A DNA stretch of 64,000 nucleotides from Ficedula albicollis. Taxonomy: Eukaryota; Chordata; Aves; Passeriformes; Muscicapidae. Shown here piece after piece: positions 24,654 to 40,800 of this stretch. The position numbers and the translations under genes were made by a program. Positions within the stretch are counted from its first letter, which is position 1. Each line of letters begins with the position of its first letter. The notes under the pieces are model-generated. The model worked only from the letters and a program-made list of their open reading frames with translations. It did not search any database and was not told the origin of the DNA. Location of the stretch: the NCBI RefSeq assembly GCF_000247815.1, contig NC_021700.1, forward strand, positions 21,158,746 to 21,222,745. Reading direction: 5' to 3'.

Positions 24654-24775
24654 ACCAACCATTTGTGTTGGTTTTGTTTCACTGGGTGTTTGTTTCTTTG
24701 GTTGGTTTGGTTTGATTTTGTTTAATTTCATTTTGTTGGGTTTCATTTTGCTTTGGTTTGTGGTTTTTAAACTAA
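24654..24775. repeat. T/G-rich low-complexity tract (GGTTT-like)
   Basis: About 120 bases almost free of C and made of GGTTT, TTTTG and GTTTG words. Simple-sequence DNA; the reverse strand is A/C-rich. It yields a spurious hydrophobic ORF. Confidence 0.75.
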
Positions 24776-25189
24776 AAAATGTAGTTAAACTGTCCCTAAA
24801 AATTCAAGCCATTTGAGCTCCATCACTCCTAGACATGTAGTAGGAATAAGCTTAATGTCCTCTGTTTGCTGTTACAGTTTTCATACCCTGTGGATTTGAG
24901 AGAGACTGCTATAGATAAAGATGGAAGACTTCATCATCAGAGACAAAACAACGATGGCTGCATCAACAGGAGAGGTGACAGGAGGTGATGTTAATACAAT
25001 CCATCCTAGCTGTGTTTCAACTGGTTTTGGAAAAGCTATCATAAAGTTTAGTTTATGTGTCTCTATTACCTCAGACTGGAGAATTTTCTTTCTCTAGTTA
25101 TACAAAAAAGACATCCCTTGACATGCACTTCTTCTAGAAAATCTCTCACTAAAACTCAGGTCCTGTAATGCAGCTGAGGTTTGACTGAC

Positions 25190-26230
25190 TGTGGTGAGTT
25201 GACCCTGGCTAAATGCCAGGTGCCTGCCCCCCTCTTCCTCAGCTGGACAGGACAGAGATAATACCAGGAAAGGTCTGTGGGTTGAAAGAGGAACAGGAAG
25301 AGACCACTCAACAATTACAATCATGAGCAAAATAGACTCAACTTGCAGAAATCAGCTTAATTTTATTATCAATCAAATAAGAGTAGGAGTATGAAAAATA
25401 AAAACTGAATCTTAAAACAACTTTTCTGCCGTCCACCTCTTCTTTCAAGGCCCAGATTTACTCCTGAATGGAGAATGGGGGTTACAATCATTACACATCA
25501 CTGCTGCTCCCTTTGCCTCACGCTGCTGCCTTCTCCAGCATGCAGTCCCACCCACCCACTGCAGACAGTTCTCCATTAAATTCCTCAGCATGAGTCCTTC
25601 CCATGGGCTGCAGTTCCTTATGATCTGCTCCAGTGTGGGTCCTGTCCTCCAGGCAGAACCTGCTCCAGTGTGGGTCCCCCATGGGGTCACAGGGGACTGG
25701 CAAACCTGCTGCAGCATGGGCTCCTCTCTCCACAGGGCCACAGGTCCTAGCAGGACCCTGCTCCAGCACAGCCCTCCAATGGGGTCACAGCCTCCCTTCA
25801 GGCATCCGTCTGCTCCAACACAGTGTTCTCCAGGGGCTGCAGGTGCATTTCTGCTTCCCTGTGCTCCTCCAGGGGCTGCAGGGGCACAGCTGCCTCACCA
25901 CAGTCTGTCCCATGGGCTGCAGGGGAACCTCAGCTCTGGTGCCTTCTCACTGGCCTTGCTGAGTGCAGAGCTGTTTACCTCACGTATTCTCACTCATCTT
26001 TTCTGGCTGTTGTTGTACAGCAATTTGCTACCCCCTTTCTAAAACATGTTATCCCAGAAGCCTTACAGCTGTCACTGATGGCCCTGCTGTCCTACCACTG
26101 TCACTCCATCCTGGAGCCTCTTGGCATCAGCTCTATGGGACACGGAGGAAGCTTCTGGCAGCTTCCCACAAAAGAGCCCTGTAACCTGCCTGCTGCTGAA
26201 ATCTGGCCATACAAACCCAAGGCACTGCTC
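25190..26230. mobile_element. LTR-like avian retroelement copy (probable solo LTR), about 1 kb
   Basis: A block clearly GC-richer than the intron around it. It opens with TGTGGTGAGTTGACCCTGG, contains a series of degenerate CTGCTCCAGYRTGGG / GGGCTGCAGGGG units (about 25610-25930), then a conserved-looking tail with ATGTTATCCCAGAAGC and GGGACACGGAGGAAGCTTCT. I recognise this as an interspersed element frequent in bird genomes and usually classed as an endogenous retrovirus LTR, but I cannot assign a family name. The TG start fits an LTR; the right end is uncertain within about 30 bases. No internal retroviral genes are attached. Several overlapping ORFs on both strands (25445-26341) are by-products of the GC-rich repeats and should not be called genes. 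Confidence 0.7.
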
Positions 26231-27444
26231 AAACATGAAGCTCGCTGGTCATTGAAGAATGAGGTAAAGACAAGCATCTTCTGGAACTACTGTCAGATTA
26301 CAAGTTTTACTCCAGCACTAAAGACCATCCTTCTCATATAAAAGGAGGGATATTTATAATATTTTTCATTTTGCATACAGGCTGAAAAGACACTTTAAAA
26401 AGTGCTAGAATTGCAGACACACTTTAGCTGTATGAACTAATTTAGAGCTTAATGCATGCTTGAAACTATCATTGTTCTTCATCTTGAAGACAATTTAATC
26501 AGCTGGACTATATGTTCTTATTATTTCTCACATCTTTTTTTAGGAAGATATGACTGTCAAACTGTCAAATTTAAATTCATTAGGTCATCTATAAGTCAAG
26601 ACAATTCTGACTTTTCAGAAACTATCTTAGCCACCAATCTTATCTACCAGCTCCTTTCATACAGCCCTCAATGGGCTGTTAATTCTTTTCTTACTCCAAG
26701 TTCTATGGGCATAAGTCTGTCCTAAGCCTAGTCCACTATCCTCATATTTTGATATTTCCTTTGTTTACCCATTTTTATTCTATTTATTCTTTTTCACCCC
26801 GTTTTTCACTTTCCAAATCTCAGCTAACTCCTCCACAAAACTGCAACACTGAATGGTAAAATACCTTTCTTTTACCGATAATTCCTCTTCCAGTGGAATC
26901 TGGAATTCCTTACCAGTTTAACTAAGCATGCTGTACAGCATCCATGGGACAAGCTAAACATTTTAGAATGTATCCAAATACAAAAGCATAGAGCAGAAAG
27001 CCACCTAATTCAGCTGGCTGGAGAACAGAAAATGGGACTGGATCTTACACCATTCAACTTGTCAGAAATAAAAGCATGATCAGGCCTGCAAAGAGTCCCT
27101 CGCTTCACCAAAAAGAAAAAGTCAAACTTTACTTGGCAATTTAGGGGATGAACACTCAATTCTTATTCCTGATACAAGTCACTGTTTGTGATTTTTGCTT
27201 ATCAGAAATTTTAAGCATCTTTGGTGTGAAATACATAATGTGATGGCATCCACATCACATGTTAATACTTAAAACCAAACTTGCAGTGCAGCTTTCTTTA
27301 ATAACTCTGCAGTTAAAGAAAACCAACTTGTATAAAAGTTAAAGGAGTATGATTTCTGCATCTTATCCAATCACCATTTGACATATAATGCCATCTCAAG
27401 AATTAACTGAAAGCTCAAGAACTAAGCTTAAACTAAGAGTTTTA

Positions 27445-27592
27445 AAGCCTGAATAAACAGAAGGAGACACAAAGGGTCATGCCAAGGTGTTTCAGTCTTA
27501 AAAGCCCTAGTTATAAATGCCTGGATTCTTTTTAATAACTTCTATGCACAGAAGGAGCAGTTGGCAAAAGGTTAACTTTCTAGTCATTTGCA
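27445..27592. repeat. 148-bp duplication, left copy (copy of an exon-flanking intron segment)
   Basis: Matches 29952-30099 base for base as far as I can read, 2,507 bases away in direct orientation. It contains the acceptor of the 29850-29955 exon and the first four exon bases, but not the rest of the exon. In this position it has no exon attached, so it is a potential decoy acceptor on the minus strand. The interval between the two copies contains the 231-base C run and the ATT array. Confidence 0.9.
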
Positions 27593-27854
27593 TATACATT
27601 TCTTATGTATAAGAAATCAAAAGATATCAAAAGCAGAAAACACTGATGGTAAAAACATTCCTATGACCACAGGATATATACTATCACTATATGGGTTTTT
27701 TTCAGATTCTAACCAATTTAAGGTCTTCTAATAAATTCTGATCATCATGCCATCTTTGCATGATAAAATTGCTGCATATATTAAATAATTTTGTGTATAG
27801 AACACGTATGAAGAGCATGTAAATATTTCAAATGCAGGTGCCAGTGGATAGTGG

Positions 27855-28129
27855 CAGACTCTTTCCAGTGCCCTGGAACAGGACAAGGAGCAATAGCTAA
27901 AAAGTAAAACACAAGAAGTTCCGCTCGAGATGAGGAAGAGGTTCTTTACGTTGAAGGTGGCACAGCACTGGAACAGGCTGCCCAGGGAGGTCATGGAGTC
28001 TCCCTCTCATGAAACATTCAAAACCCAGCTGGACATATTCCTGCATCACCTGCTCTGGGTACAGGGGTTTGAATGAGATGATATCCAGAGGTCCCTTCCA
28101 ACCCGAGAAATTCTGTGATTCCATGAATA
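27855..28129 (+). mobile_element. CR1 LINE 3'-end fragment
   Basis: Shows the typical CR1 tail region: CACTGGAACAGGCTGCCCAG, a stretch resembling GGAGTCTCC...TTCAAAACCCAGCTGGACA, GGTCCCTTCCAACC, and the 3' terminal TTCTGTGATTCCATGAAT. It is a 5'-truncated plus-orientation copy of about 275 bases, moderately diverged, as expected for an old insertion. No coding capacity remains. Confidence 0.93.
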
Positions 28130-28306
28130 TGTGGATGTATGATATAGGAATTAAAATTAAAAAACAGGATTGGAAGATTTGGGGTTTTATTATATATGTG
28201 GCAAATTCACAGCAAGGTCACCTATACAATACAAAAGGTTATTTAGAGGAATTTGAGAACTAATAATATTTAGTGATTGGAGGAGCTCTTTCTTCAAGAA
28301 GGCAAG

Positions 28307-28352
28307 GAGGGAGGAAGGCAGGAAGGAAGGAAGGCAGGCAGGAAGGAAGATA
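28307..28352. repeat. (GGAA/GGCA)n tract
   Basis: Purine-rich tandem of GGAAG and GGCAG words immediately left of the poly-C run. Confidence 0.85.
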
Positions 28353-28381
28353 AATCAATGAAGTTATTACATGTATTTTAC

Positions 28382-28884
<503 letters not shown>

Positions 28885-29848
28885 CTGCTCAGATCTTATA
28901 CAATTGCTTTTGAATTCTAGAATTCATCTACACTAGATGTGTAGAGGCTTTTTCATGCATAATATAAACGAGAGCATAGTTTCCCAGTGACTGTCTAACA
29001 TAATAGGTGGGCTAAAAATAACTGCTTACTTCCAGCTCCTTCTTTTTGATCAGCAGATTGCTAGCTCTCATTTCAGTCCACACTGGAATTTTTAACAGTT
29101 CCATCAGCTAATGAGTGGAAAAGCATGTCATCCATAACTCTGAATTGGTCAACCCATGTACATAAAAGAGGAAACCTCTTGATAAAATAAGGTGCACAGT
29201 CTTTTTAGAGCCATCAAAATGTACTAATAGTTCTGTCTTTTGACAGAAGGCCTGAAATATTTTCAGACCAAACACTACTCAGATTTTATCAGTGCCATAA
29301 CAACATACTCTTTAAAACTATATGCTGATACTTTAAATGTAACAAGCCATGCTGAGTGCTCTATGCCTGTTTTATATAGATCATGCTTGAGTGAAAGAGG
29401 ATTTAAAGCATATCAATATTGACAACAAAATCAATGTTCAATGATAACAGTTTGAATAATATTAAAGACAAAATAAAAAAGAGCAAAAAAAATTTACCTT
29501 TAAACCACTTCTCTTTCATAAAGAAAGGCAGAAAAAAGTAATGGGGGAGAAAATATTTTCAAAGCCAAATATCTAAAAATATGAAACAGAGTAGGAAGGT
29601 TGTGAGTAAAGTCTCAGAAGGACAGATTTAACAGGAATCTGAAATCAAAGGGTATACAATGAGTCTTCAGTTCTAAATTTAAATCCCCTGGTAATGCATA
29701 CTAAATAAAATGTAACACCACTCATGAATACCATATACAGAAACACAGAGCATCAGAATAGAGATGATACAGAAAAAAATTATATAGATTATTAACTAAT
29801 ATTAAAAAGGTGATAAATTAAAACGTATTCTTATTTTAAACTCACTCA

Positions 29849-33363
<3,515 letters not shown>

Positions 33364-33407
33364 CCAGTGTTCCACAAGGCTTGTTTTTATAAGTGCAGAT
33401 ATCATAT
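33364..33407 (-). CDS. ADAMTS6: ADAMTS6-like internal exon, 44 bp, catalytic domain (before the zinc site)
   Basis: Read on the minus strand this short exon encodes YDICTYKNKPCGTL, with one leading base that completes an upstream Arg codon and one trailing G that starts the next Gly codon. The acceptor is a pyrimidine-rich stretch ending in AACAG just above 33407; the donor is GTAAGA just below 33364. Its 44-base size and split phases join exactly to the exon at 29850-29955, giving [13 protein letters not shown]. This segment lies immediately before the zinc-binding helix in the reprolysin-type (M12B) catalytic domain of ADAMTS proteases; its two cysteines are expected to form structural disulfides. 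ADAMTS6 is preferred over other family members because the joined protein of all four exons agrees with the ADAMTS6 sequence as I know it; the close paralogue ADAMTS10 is the main alternative. Confidence 0.93.
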
Positions 33408-34213
33408 CTGTTAAGAAAAAAAGTAGATAAAGTATGTCAGTGAATCACGTTTGTAAGATACTTTGTATATTTATCACATATCTGTATCACAGTCCAAGTT
33501 GTCAGACCGCAATCAGTTTAATTATGTGCAGCCAGCTGGTGTCGGCATTTTCTGCCCTCTGGTGTAAACCACAAGCTGCAGAACACTCACAGCCGCTGGC
33601 CCCAGGCCAGTGGGACACCTGCCAGCAAGAAAAAAATGGTTAAAGTGGATCTTTGTAATCACCAGCTCCATAAAGCAGTCTACCATTCTGTTATGAAGTT
33701 ACAGCAGCATGGCTATAGACTGCTACTGATTCTCAAACCCTAAGTTTTACTTATTCAACACAATTGGAAGCCTCCTATGGTCTCACACTTGTCAACTAAA
33801 CAATATTAAGTGCAAGTCGTACTACTTAGACTCTGATTCTAATTTTAAAAACTGAACTCTTAATTGTTATACCATTTTTTAAAAACATCTTATGAAATGT
33901 CATTATGTGCCCTTCTCATTATCTTTCCATATTTACAGTGTATCTTCAGTGTATATGTGCTAACAAACTAAAATGAAAAACATTTCTGCAAAAAGCTAAA
34001 AAAGTTATTTAAAGGAAAAGTTTTGTTGTCAGATACAGTCTCTCAAATAGAGAAGCTAATGATTTTAGTGTAGTTAATATGCAAATATATGGAGCTAGCA
34101 ATGAAATTAAAACATTTTCTGTGGCATAGCTTTTAAAATAGCAGTGGTCATGCAGCAGTCAGTTCATTAATTATACCTTCATATTTTGAATATGCAAACC
34201 TATAATATTGTGA

Positions 34214-34230
34214 TAATATATATATATAAT
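34214..34230. repeat. (AT)n microsatellite
   Basis: Short alternating AT run within AT-rich intronic sequence. Confidence 0.8.
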
Positions 34231-36282
34231 AGTGATAAAAGGACACTCCCACAATGCTATTGATTTTCAAGGATTTGTACTGATTTCCTTGATTTCTTAA
34301 GCATACTATGCTTCAGAATAATTTATACTCTTTAGAAAGGCAAGTGAGAAAAAATCTGAAAATATACCATCTTTATGCTTTAATTTTAAACCCAAATAGT
34401 TACTAATTTCAGGCCACCAGACATTTTCTGTTAAAAATACCGTAAGGACTGTTATCACATAGGAGTCTGATCACAAGATATACACCTTTCACTGCTAGAA
34501 GAGTTATGGTCTGTCTACAAGCCAAATCCATGGACAAAATAACAAAGCTGAAGATTTGGAACAAATCCAGTAAAGTCTCTATGCATGCAGACTGTTGTGA
34601 CCACATGGAATTCCTTTGATTTTTAAAGGATACTGAGTGTGGAGCAGTTTGTGGGATTAAGCTATAATTTTGAACTTAAATGTTCATGTTCACTTATTTC
34701 ATCAAGGTGGTTCAAATGTGCACTGATTTCTCGTTTGCTGTCTGGAGGAGGGGAAGGGAACCAAATCATTCTTGTAGAGACCATTCTTATAAAAAAGCAC
34801 TCTTGTTTGTCTTGCAATATAATCATTGAAATGTCCCTAAGTTTCAAGATGATACAGATTCAGAGGAAAAGAAGGATTTTTATTGAACATTTCCAGCTTT
34901 TTACATAATCAAGGAACCAGACTTCTATTTCCGTGTTCAGGATAGTGTCTGAACATAATCCTATTGTAGTTCAAGCAAATTTGCTCCTCAGAGAAAGCAG
35001 ATGGCTCAGTCTTATTTAGTGAGAAAACCCTAACTAAATTCTTTAGAATGTATTTGAGAACTGAATGGAAAAATATCTCTGAAATACACAGGTCTTCTGC
35101 TTTTTAATATCCAATGGCAATATGGAAAAATAATTAAAGACATGCATCCTTAGATAAAATGGATGTTTGAGAATAAGATTCAGTTTCACAAAGAACTGTG
35201 ACAGAAGAAAATTATATTAATCAAGTCCCTTGTCTCTGTTATATTTTTGAAAAACAAAGACCACAGTATCCTTCAGTTTCTGCTAGGATGTGTGTATGTT
35301 CTTCATTATGCATAAGTTACCATTATTAGGAAAATATCATGGTAATGAAACCTAAATTAGATAATGAAACTAAGGAAAAGATAACTTTATTTTCCAATAT
35401 ACCAATTATTTTTGCAAGAACATACCTGGGTAGTAACATGTTCCAAATATGCCATCACTAAATATTCAGATTCTATAGACAATGATTAGTTTCCTGCAAG
35501 GATATACATCCTAGGCTACAGTTTACCAGGAAAAAAAAATTTGAACTTTTGAAAAAATTATCAGTGTCCACATTCAGTGACTTATTTTATCTACATCATC
35601 TTCCAGCTCCATTTTTTCATCTTATTGCTTTTGTATAAATGGTTTCTGCTTGTGATTTGTCTGAAAGCTCACAGCATTCTTATGAACCAAACTGCTTGCT
35701 TCCATCATCTGCTTTTCGATATGATTTAAAATCAGACTAACTTGTCTTTTTTGTTGTTTGTTTTGACACTACTTCCTCTAACTTTATTTTGAACCTTCAA
35801 GATATCCATTTAGTTTTCAGATTTTGGGTTGCAAATGCAGAAGACTACAGATGTAATACTTGACAGATAGTAATTTTAAGCCAAGAAACCCCTGGAAATA
35901 CAAATCATCCTGATTTCCCATGAGATTAGATAGGTCTAATTGCTATGGCAGGGGGGGGAAAAAAGGCAACACACAAACAAACAAAACAAAAAGCCCACAC
36001 TGAAAAAAGCAGTGCTGAGGTGCAGTTTGATCACCAGGAGCCTAGTAAATACTTCAGGAGCTAAAGAGACCAAAAAGGGAGATTCTCAAGCCAACAATTA
36101 TATCAAACAGCCATTAAAGATTATGACAACAGTCATAATTATGACAACTGCAAAAACGTTGGTTCAATTCACTGACAGATGGTATAACACGAACACCACA
36201 CAGAAGTTGAATGAAAAAACATGGGTAAATAACTTGGGATAAGATGGTAGCCAGATCATTTTGAGACAGCCAAGAAAAATCT

Positions 36283-36753
36283 GTGCCCACCCAAGCCAAA
36301 AAAGAAGGTCATACAACTCCCAATAAAGTGGGTGTAGTGCCCCTGGAATGTGACCACACTGGGAAAGTGGAATGGAAAAGAGGTAGATGGGGAGATGGTC
36401 GTTTACGTGGCCATGTCTGCCTTGAAGAAATCAGAAGTCTCTTCATAAGACAGATGGGGAAGAGGTCTGGGAGTGCTGAGCATTCCTGTGGGACTACTGA
36501 AGAGCTGCAGCAGACAGACAGGAAATGCATGATGAACACACAACTGTCCCTGACAACTCTGACTGACACATCAGCCAGAAGGAAACTGCATAGACAGACC
36601 ATTATCTGTTCAACAGCATGGTCAAGGACTGGAGCAGCAAAACACTCCTGTCGTGCCATGGATCAAATAGCAAGAGTTAGTGCACCATACAGGGACACTA
36701 GAAAAAGAAAAATTTCTAGTCCTTTTTGGCGGGATATACAGGCACCCTTCTAA
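36283..36753. other. GC-richer unidentified segment with overlapping ORFs on both strands
   Basis: This stretch is visibly richer in G and C than the surrounding intron and stays open for 156 codons on the plus strand and 116 codons on the minus strand. The plus-strand reading is rich in R, K, T and S (for example KVEWKRGRWGDGRLRG) with no domain I recognise; the minus-strand reading has many Cys and Val. Open frames on both strands with raised GC suggest an old interspersed element (perhaps part of an LTR element) rather than a gene. No intact termini or target duplications were identified. Confidence 0.3.
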
Positions 36754-37718
36754 AATATACTTGCAGACTGTATTAAAAAGTGAAAGGGATCACATTAGAC
36801 ACTGAAATTCTACTATCTGCATTATCAAGCTGTTTTGTAACTCTATAACATTTTTTAAAGAAGCATTCATTGCACAGATTTGCCCATGAGAACAACTGAT
36901 CTCAAAGAACTTCCACGAAAAGTTGTGGAGATGGCCACGATTATTAACAGGCAAAACATACAAAACTAATCAGTTTTGGAGAAGCCAGCTTAGTAGTGTG
37001 TACACAAGATCTGTGCCAGTGGTACTTAGTGCAATAAAAAAGCCACAGACGTGTTTATTTAATGTATTAGTGTAGATGTAAGCTAAAGACTATCTCTTCA
37101 AGAAGTTTCTCTTATCTGTAACTCTAACCTGAAGAAAAATCCATTTCCTTTGCAAATCTGATGACTAGCATGATCCTGATTATTTGAGTAGGACACTTAA
37201 ATCAAACAGATAAGAAAGACAAATTCTCTGTGAATACTGTAAGCACTGCTCAAAGTTGTCAGGTAAATTATTGGCAGCTATAGCCAATCCCAGGCATCTT
37301 TGGGGATTATAGCCATTTGTCTCCTGGTACTGCAGAGAAAGGAGAGAAGATTCTTCCTCATCCCTGCAAACTGTCAGTTTTCAGGCCTAATGCACGCAGT
37401 TGTGCAACCACGTAGCTGACACAGAGTTCTATGATAGCAAATATATTCCCACATAAAAAATAAAAATAAATTAAAAAGAGACATACTAATTCACAGATTT
37501 ATGTTTTTTTAAGAAAGCATCACAATGATTCAATTGGTCCTCCATCCACCCTTAGCATAAAATTACAAGTAATTTATTCTAGAAGCTAGAGAAGTTAAAA
37601 AATACTCTTTAAAAGCTATTCAATCTCACATTAAGAATTGTTTAAGGCATAATTTGAGAACAACTGTCCTAGGTTATCCAGTTATCTGCCTTTCCTTCCA
37701 CAGCAGTCATTTGTGAGT

Positions 37719-37840
37719 GTTTGTGAAGCAAACAGGACAGCTCATACTGATACCTTCCCTGACAGAAGCCCTCAGCTCTGTGGCAGTTTGTGAAGCAAAC
37801 AGGACAGCTCATACTGACAGAAGCCCTCAGCTCTGTGGCT
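37719..37840. repeat. Tandem duplication, unit about 67 bp, two copies
   Basis: The unit beginning GTTTGTGAAGCAAACAGGAC occurs at 37719 and again at 37786. The second copy lacks about 12 bases present in the first (between ATACTGA and CAGAAGCC); otherwise the two are identical. The word TAGCTCTGTGG is repeated once more just beyond. Confidence 0.9.
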
Positions 37841-40800
37841 AGCTCTGTGGCATAGGGTAATTCAGAGACAGAGATTGCATCTATAATTTAACTGATTTTT
37901 CTCTTATTGTCGTCAGCCTTTCATTGATTTCTCTTTATTTTGAAAAAAAAAGACTGTTTCAGTGTCTGTCTGGGAGATACAGTTATGACTTTATCAGTTG
38001 AGTTCCACTTTTTCAGTATAGCTCCTTCCCTTTGAAATCACTTTTTAAATTTTCTTCTAAATCAGACTAATATAAGGGATTTCTCAGAATTGCACCATTA
38101 TACTGTGGCCTTTCTGTCACCACCATGTGCACTCACAGGCTTTTTAAACTTTCTGAAGTGTGTGTATTAGACTTTTAAAAGTTATTCAACAGTGGCATTA
38201 ATAGTAGTAGATACAAAGGCAAAATGAATTATTTCTCCTTACATGTTAATGTGTATTTATAAATTCAAGGATAACATTGCCCTTTCTACCAGTCTCCTTA
38301 TACAAATTGGCCCATTAACTGAAAAGAGTCTGTATAAATACTATTATTATGAGCAATATGTTACTGTAAATGTCCCGTGTGCCGGAAGCACACTTTGAAT
38401 CAAATGAACACTGAGATAGAAATATACCTGTTACAGGATTGGAAATGTACATGAATACTAGTATCAGATACACGTTAAAGAATTTCATTAATCAACAAGA
38501 ATAACACACACAAGGTTTTTATTTAAGTACAGTGAGTAAAGCATGAAAACTCTTATTAGAAGAGAAAACTGTTCAAAATCAGTATGAAACACCAGCTGTT
38601 TACTTATACATACATTGAACTACTCCAAAATTACTCTGAAAGCTACCAATAAGCATGAGTAATATTTAACATAGATGTTGACATAAATAGCCAAGGCTTT
38701 TGAAGGACTATTTTTTTAATGGAAAAGAGTTTAGGAAACCATAATACAGTCACAGTAAATCCTTGAGGGAAAACCTACCAAAATGGATGGAATTTAAATG
38801 TAAAAAAAAAAAGTAAGAAAATTCAGGCTAGGCAAAACCAACAAATATGTATGATTGTGTATGAAGCTCTTTATAAGTTTCAGATAGGTGAACACATACT
38901 TCATATATACTAGACAATTTGCCAGTTAATCTGTTTGAAAAGGCTGTCAGAAAATAACATAAAGCCTAAGATCTGATTCTCTCCTGACGAAGAGTAAACA
39001 AAGCTAAATACTACAAAATATTAATATTTTGCTTTTAGGGAATATTTCCAGACATGTTATCTCTGAAAGCAAGATTTTCTTTTTCACTTTTAAAGCAAAT
39101 TATACTTTTTGACACTCATTTTTTAATTATTATAGGTTTTAAGAATCAGCTCTTTACATAAGGATTATCTTTCTCACACACCCTCAACAATAAACCTAAC
39201 AAGTTCATTAAAGTCACATATTTTTTACCTTTTATTCTTCATGCTATGCAATATGATTTATCTATGCACCCAATCATAGATGTCATAGGTTACTTTTGAA
39301 TAAAGGTAAAAGACCGAGTAAAAAGGTACCTATTTTGAAAAATTAAATTAATCTGGTTCCAACACCTATGACTATAAACTGAACTGCTGCCTGATCAGAC
39401 TGAAATCTCAGATTTCTCTTAAATGGATCAAAACCTTCAAGCTATCTGACAACTCCACCTCTTATTTCTAAAGTATGGAAAATTTTTAAAAAAGAAAATA
39501 AACAGTGACTAGCTTGTACTTCCATTTTTTTTTCATACATATACTTGGCTATATTCAAAAAGTGTTCATTTTGCAAGTGCAGACAATGTCATTAATGCTA
39601 TAGAACTGGATGTCACTAATACTAGAGAATTGCAATGGAATTAATAACTTCTATGATAATTTGGTCATTCATTAGATTTGCATAGGTTACCAGCAGTAAT
39701 ACTGTCTACTACACAGTATTTTTGATGTCTTTCTAAAAGATTTACTTCAGCACATCTTTTGCCTAGCAGAAAGTGGTACACCACAGCATTCTACCCTAAA
39801 ATAAAAAAGACGTCTTATTTGGTTCCTTCCTCAAAAACCTCAAACCAAAAAGAGCTATTTAAATCAAGGAAGAAAAAGAATAACATACATGTTACACATC
39901 ACTCATCAGAAATAGCTTTTTCTATTATTAGTTTTCCATGTTTTTAATGCTGCCATAAACAAGCAAAATCTGTCTCTATTGGACTTTGTTCTGATACTTA
40001 GCTTGGGTGGATAAATTCTCAGTTACAGCCAGAAAAACTATTGCTGCTGTAAGTTCTAGTTCTCCTGATTTATATAAATGTTTTAAATAATTGCACTGTA
40101 AATGAAACACTTCCATACTACTTCTTCTAAACTGTAAATGCAGTCAAAAAATTAAAAATAAACACAGTTCTGAAAAAAAATTAAAGCTGTAATTTGTAGT
40201 CATCAATTTCAGCAATGTAACAATAGAATAGCAGCTGCAAGTTTATCACAATCAGTAGTATTATTGGTGCCCTTAGGACACTCAGGATAACTCTTGATCC
40301 ACTCAAAAAAATATTATGCAAGTGCATCAGAAGTGTAGAGACATCTACCTGTGTGACAGTGATGATTTCAATAATATTCAGGGATAACTTAGAGATTCAG
40401 CATTTGCACTATCACCAGAGTGTAGGAAATACTTGATTTGTTATATTCTGAACCTCAAAAGTCTTTGAAACTTTTACTGTATTCTCAGTATTGAGCCAAA
40501 ATTTAGATGGAGTTACACAGATGTAGCTAGCTCAAACTGAGCTAGAGACTGAACCAGAAATTTCTACATATCTTCTCGAAGTACATTGCTAATAGTTTCT
40601 TTATCAGTACACTCAGGATAAATCCAGCAACTAATACATAAAGCTTTTTATTTCAAAGGACATCAACACTGAACAGCTCAAGGAGCTTGTAGGGCAATGT
40701 TTTTTTAGAGTGTGCTAATGCAACCAAGTCTGGGGAAAAGGAAAGCTAGCAAAACTAATTACAGAGGTGTGGTTGGGGGCATCCTGCCACACAGCAGAAA

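Noticed and set aside
25445..26341. Overlapping ORFs of 83-172 codons on both strands
   Set aside because: Open frames in a GC-rich repetitive LTR-like element with no start context, domain or splice support.
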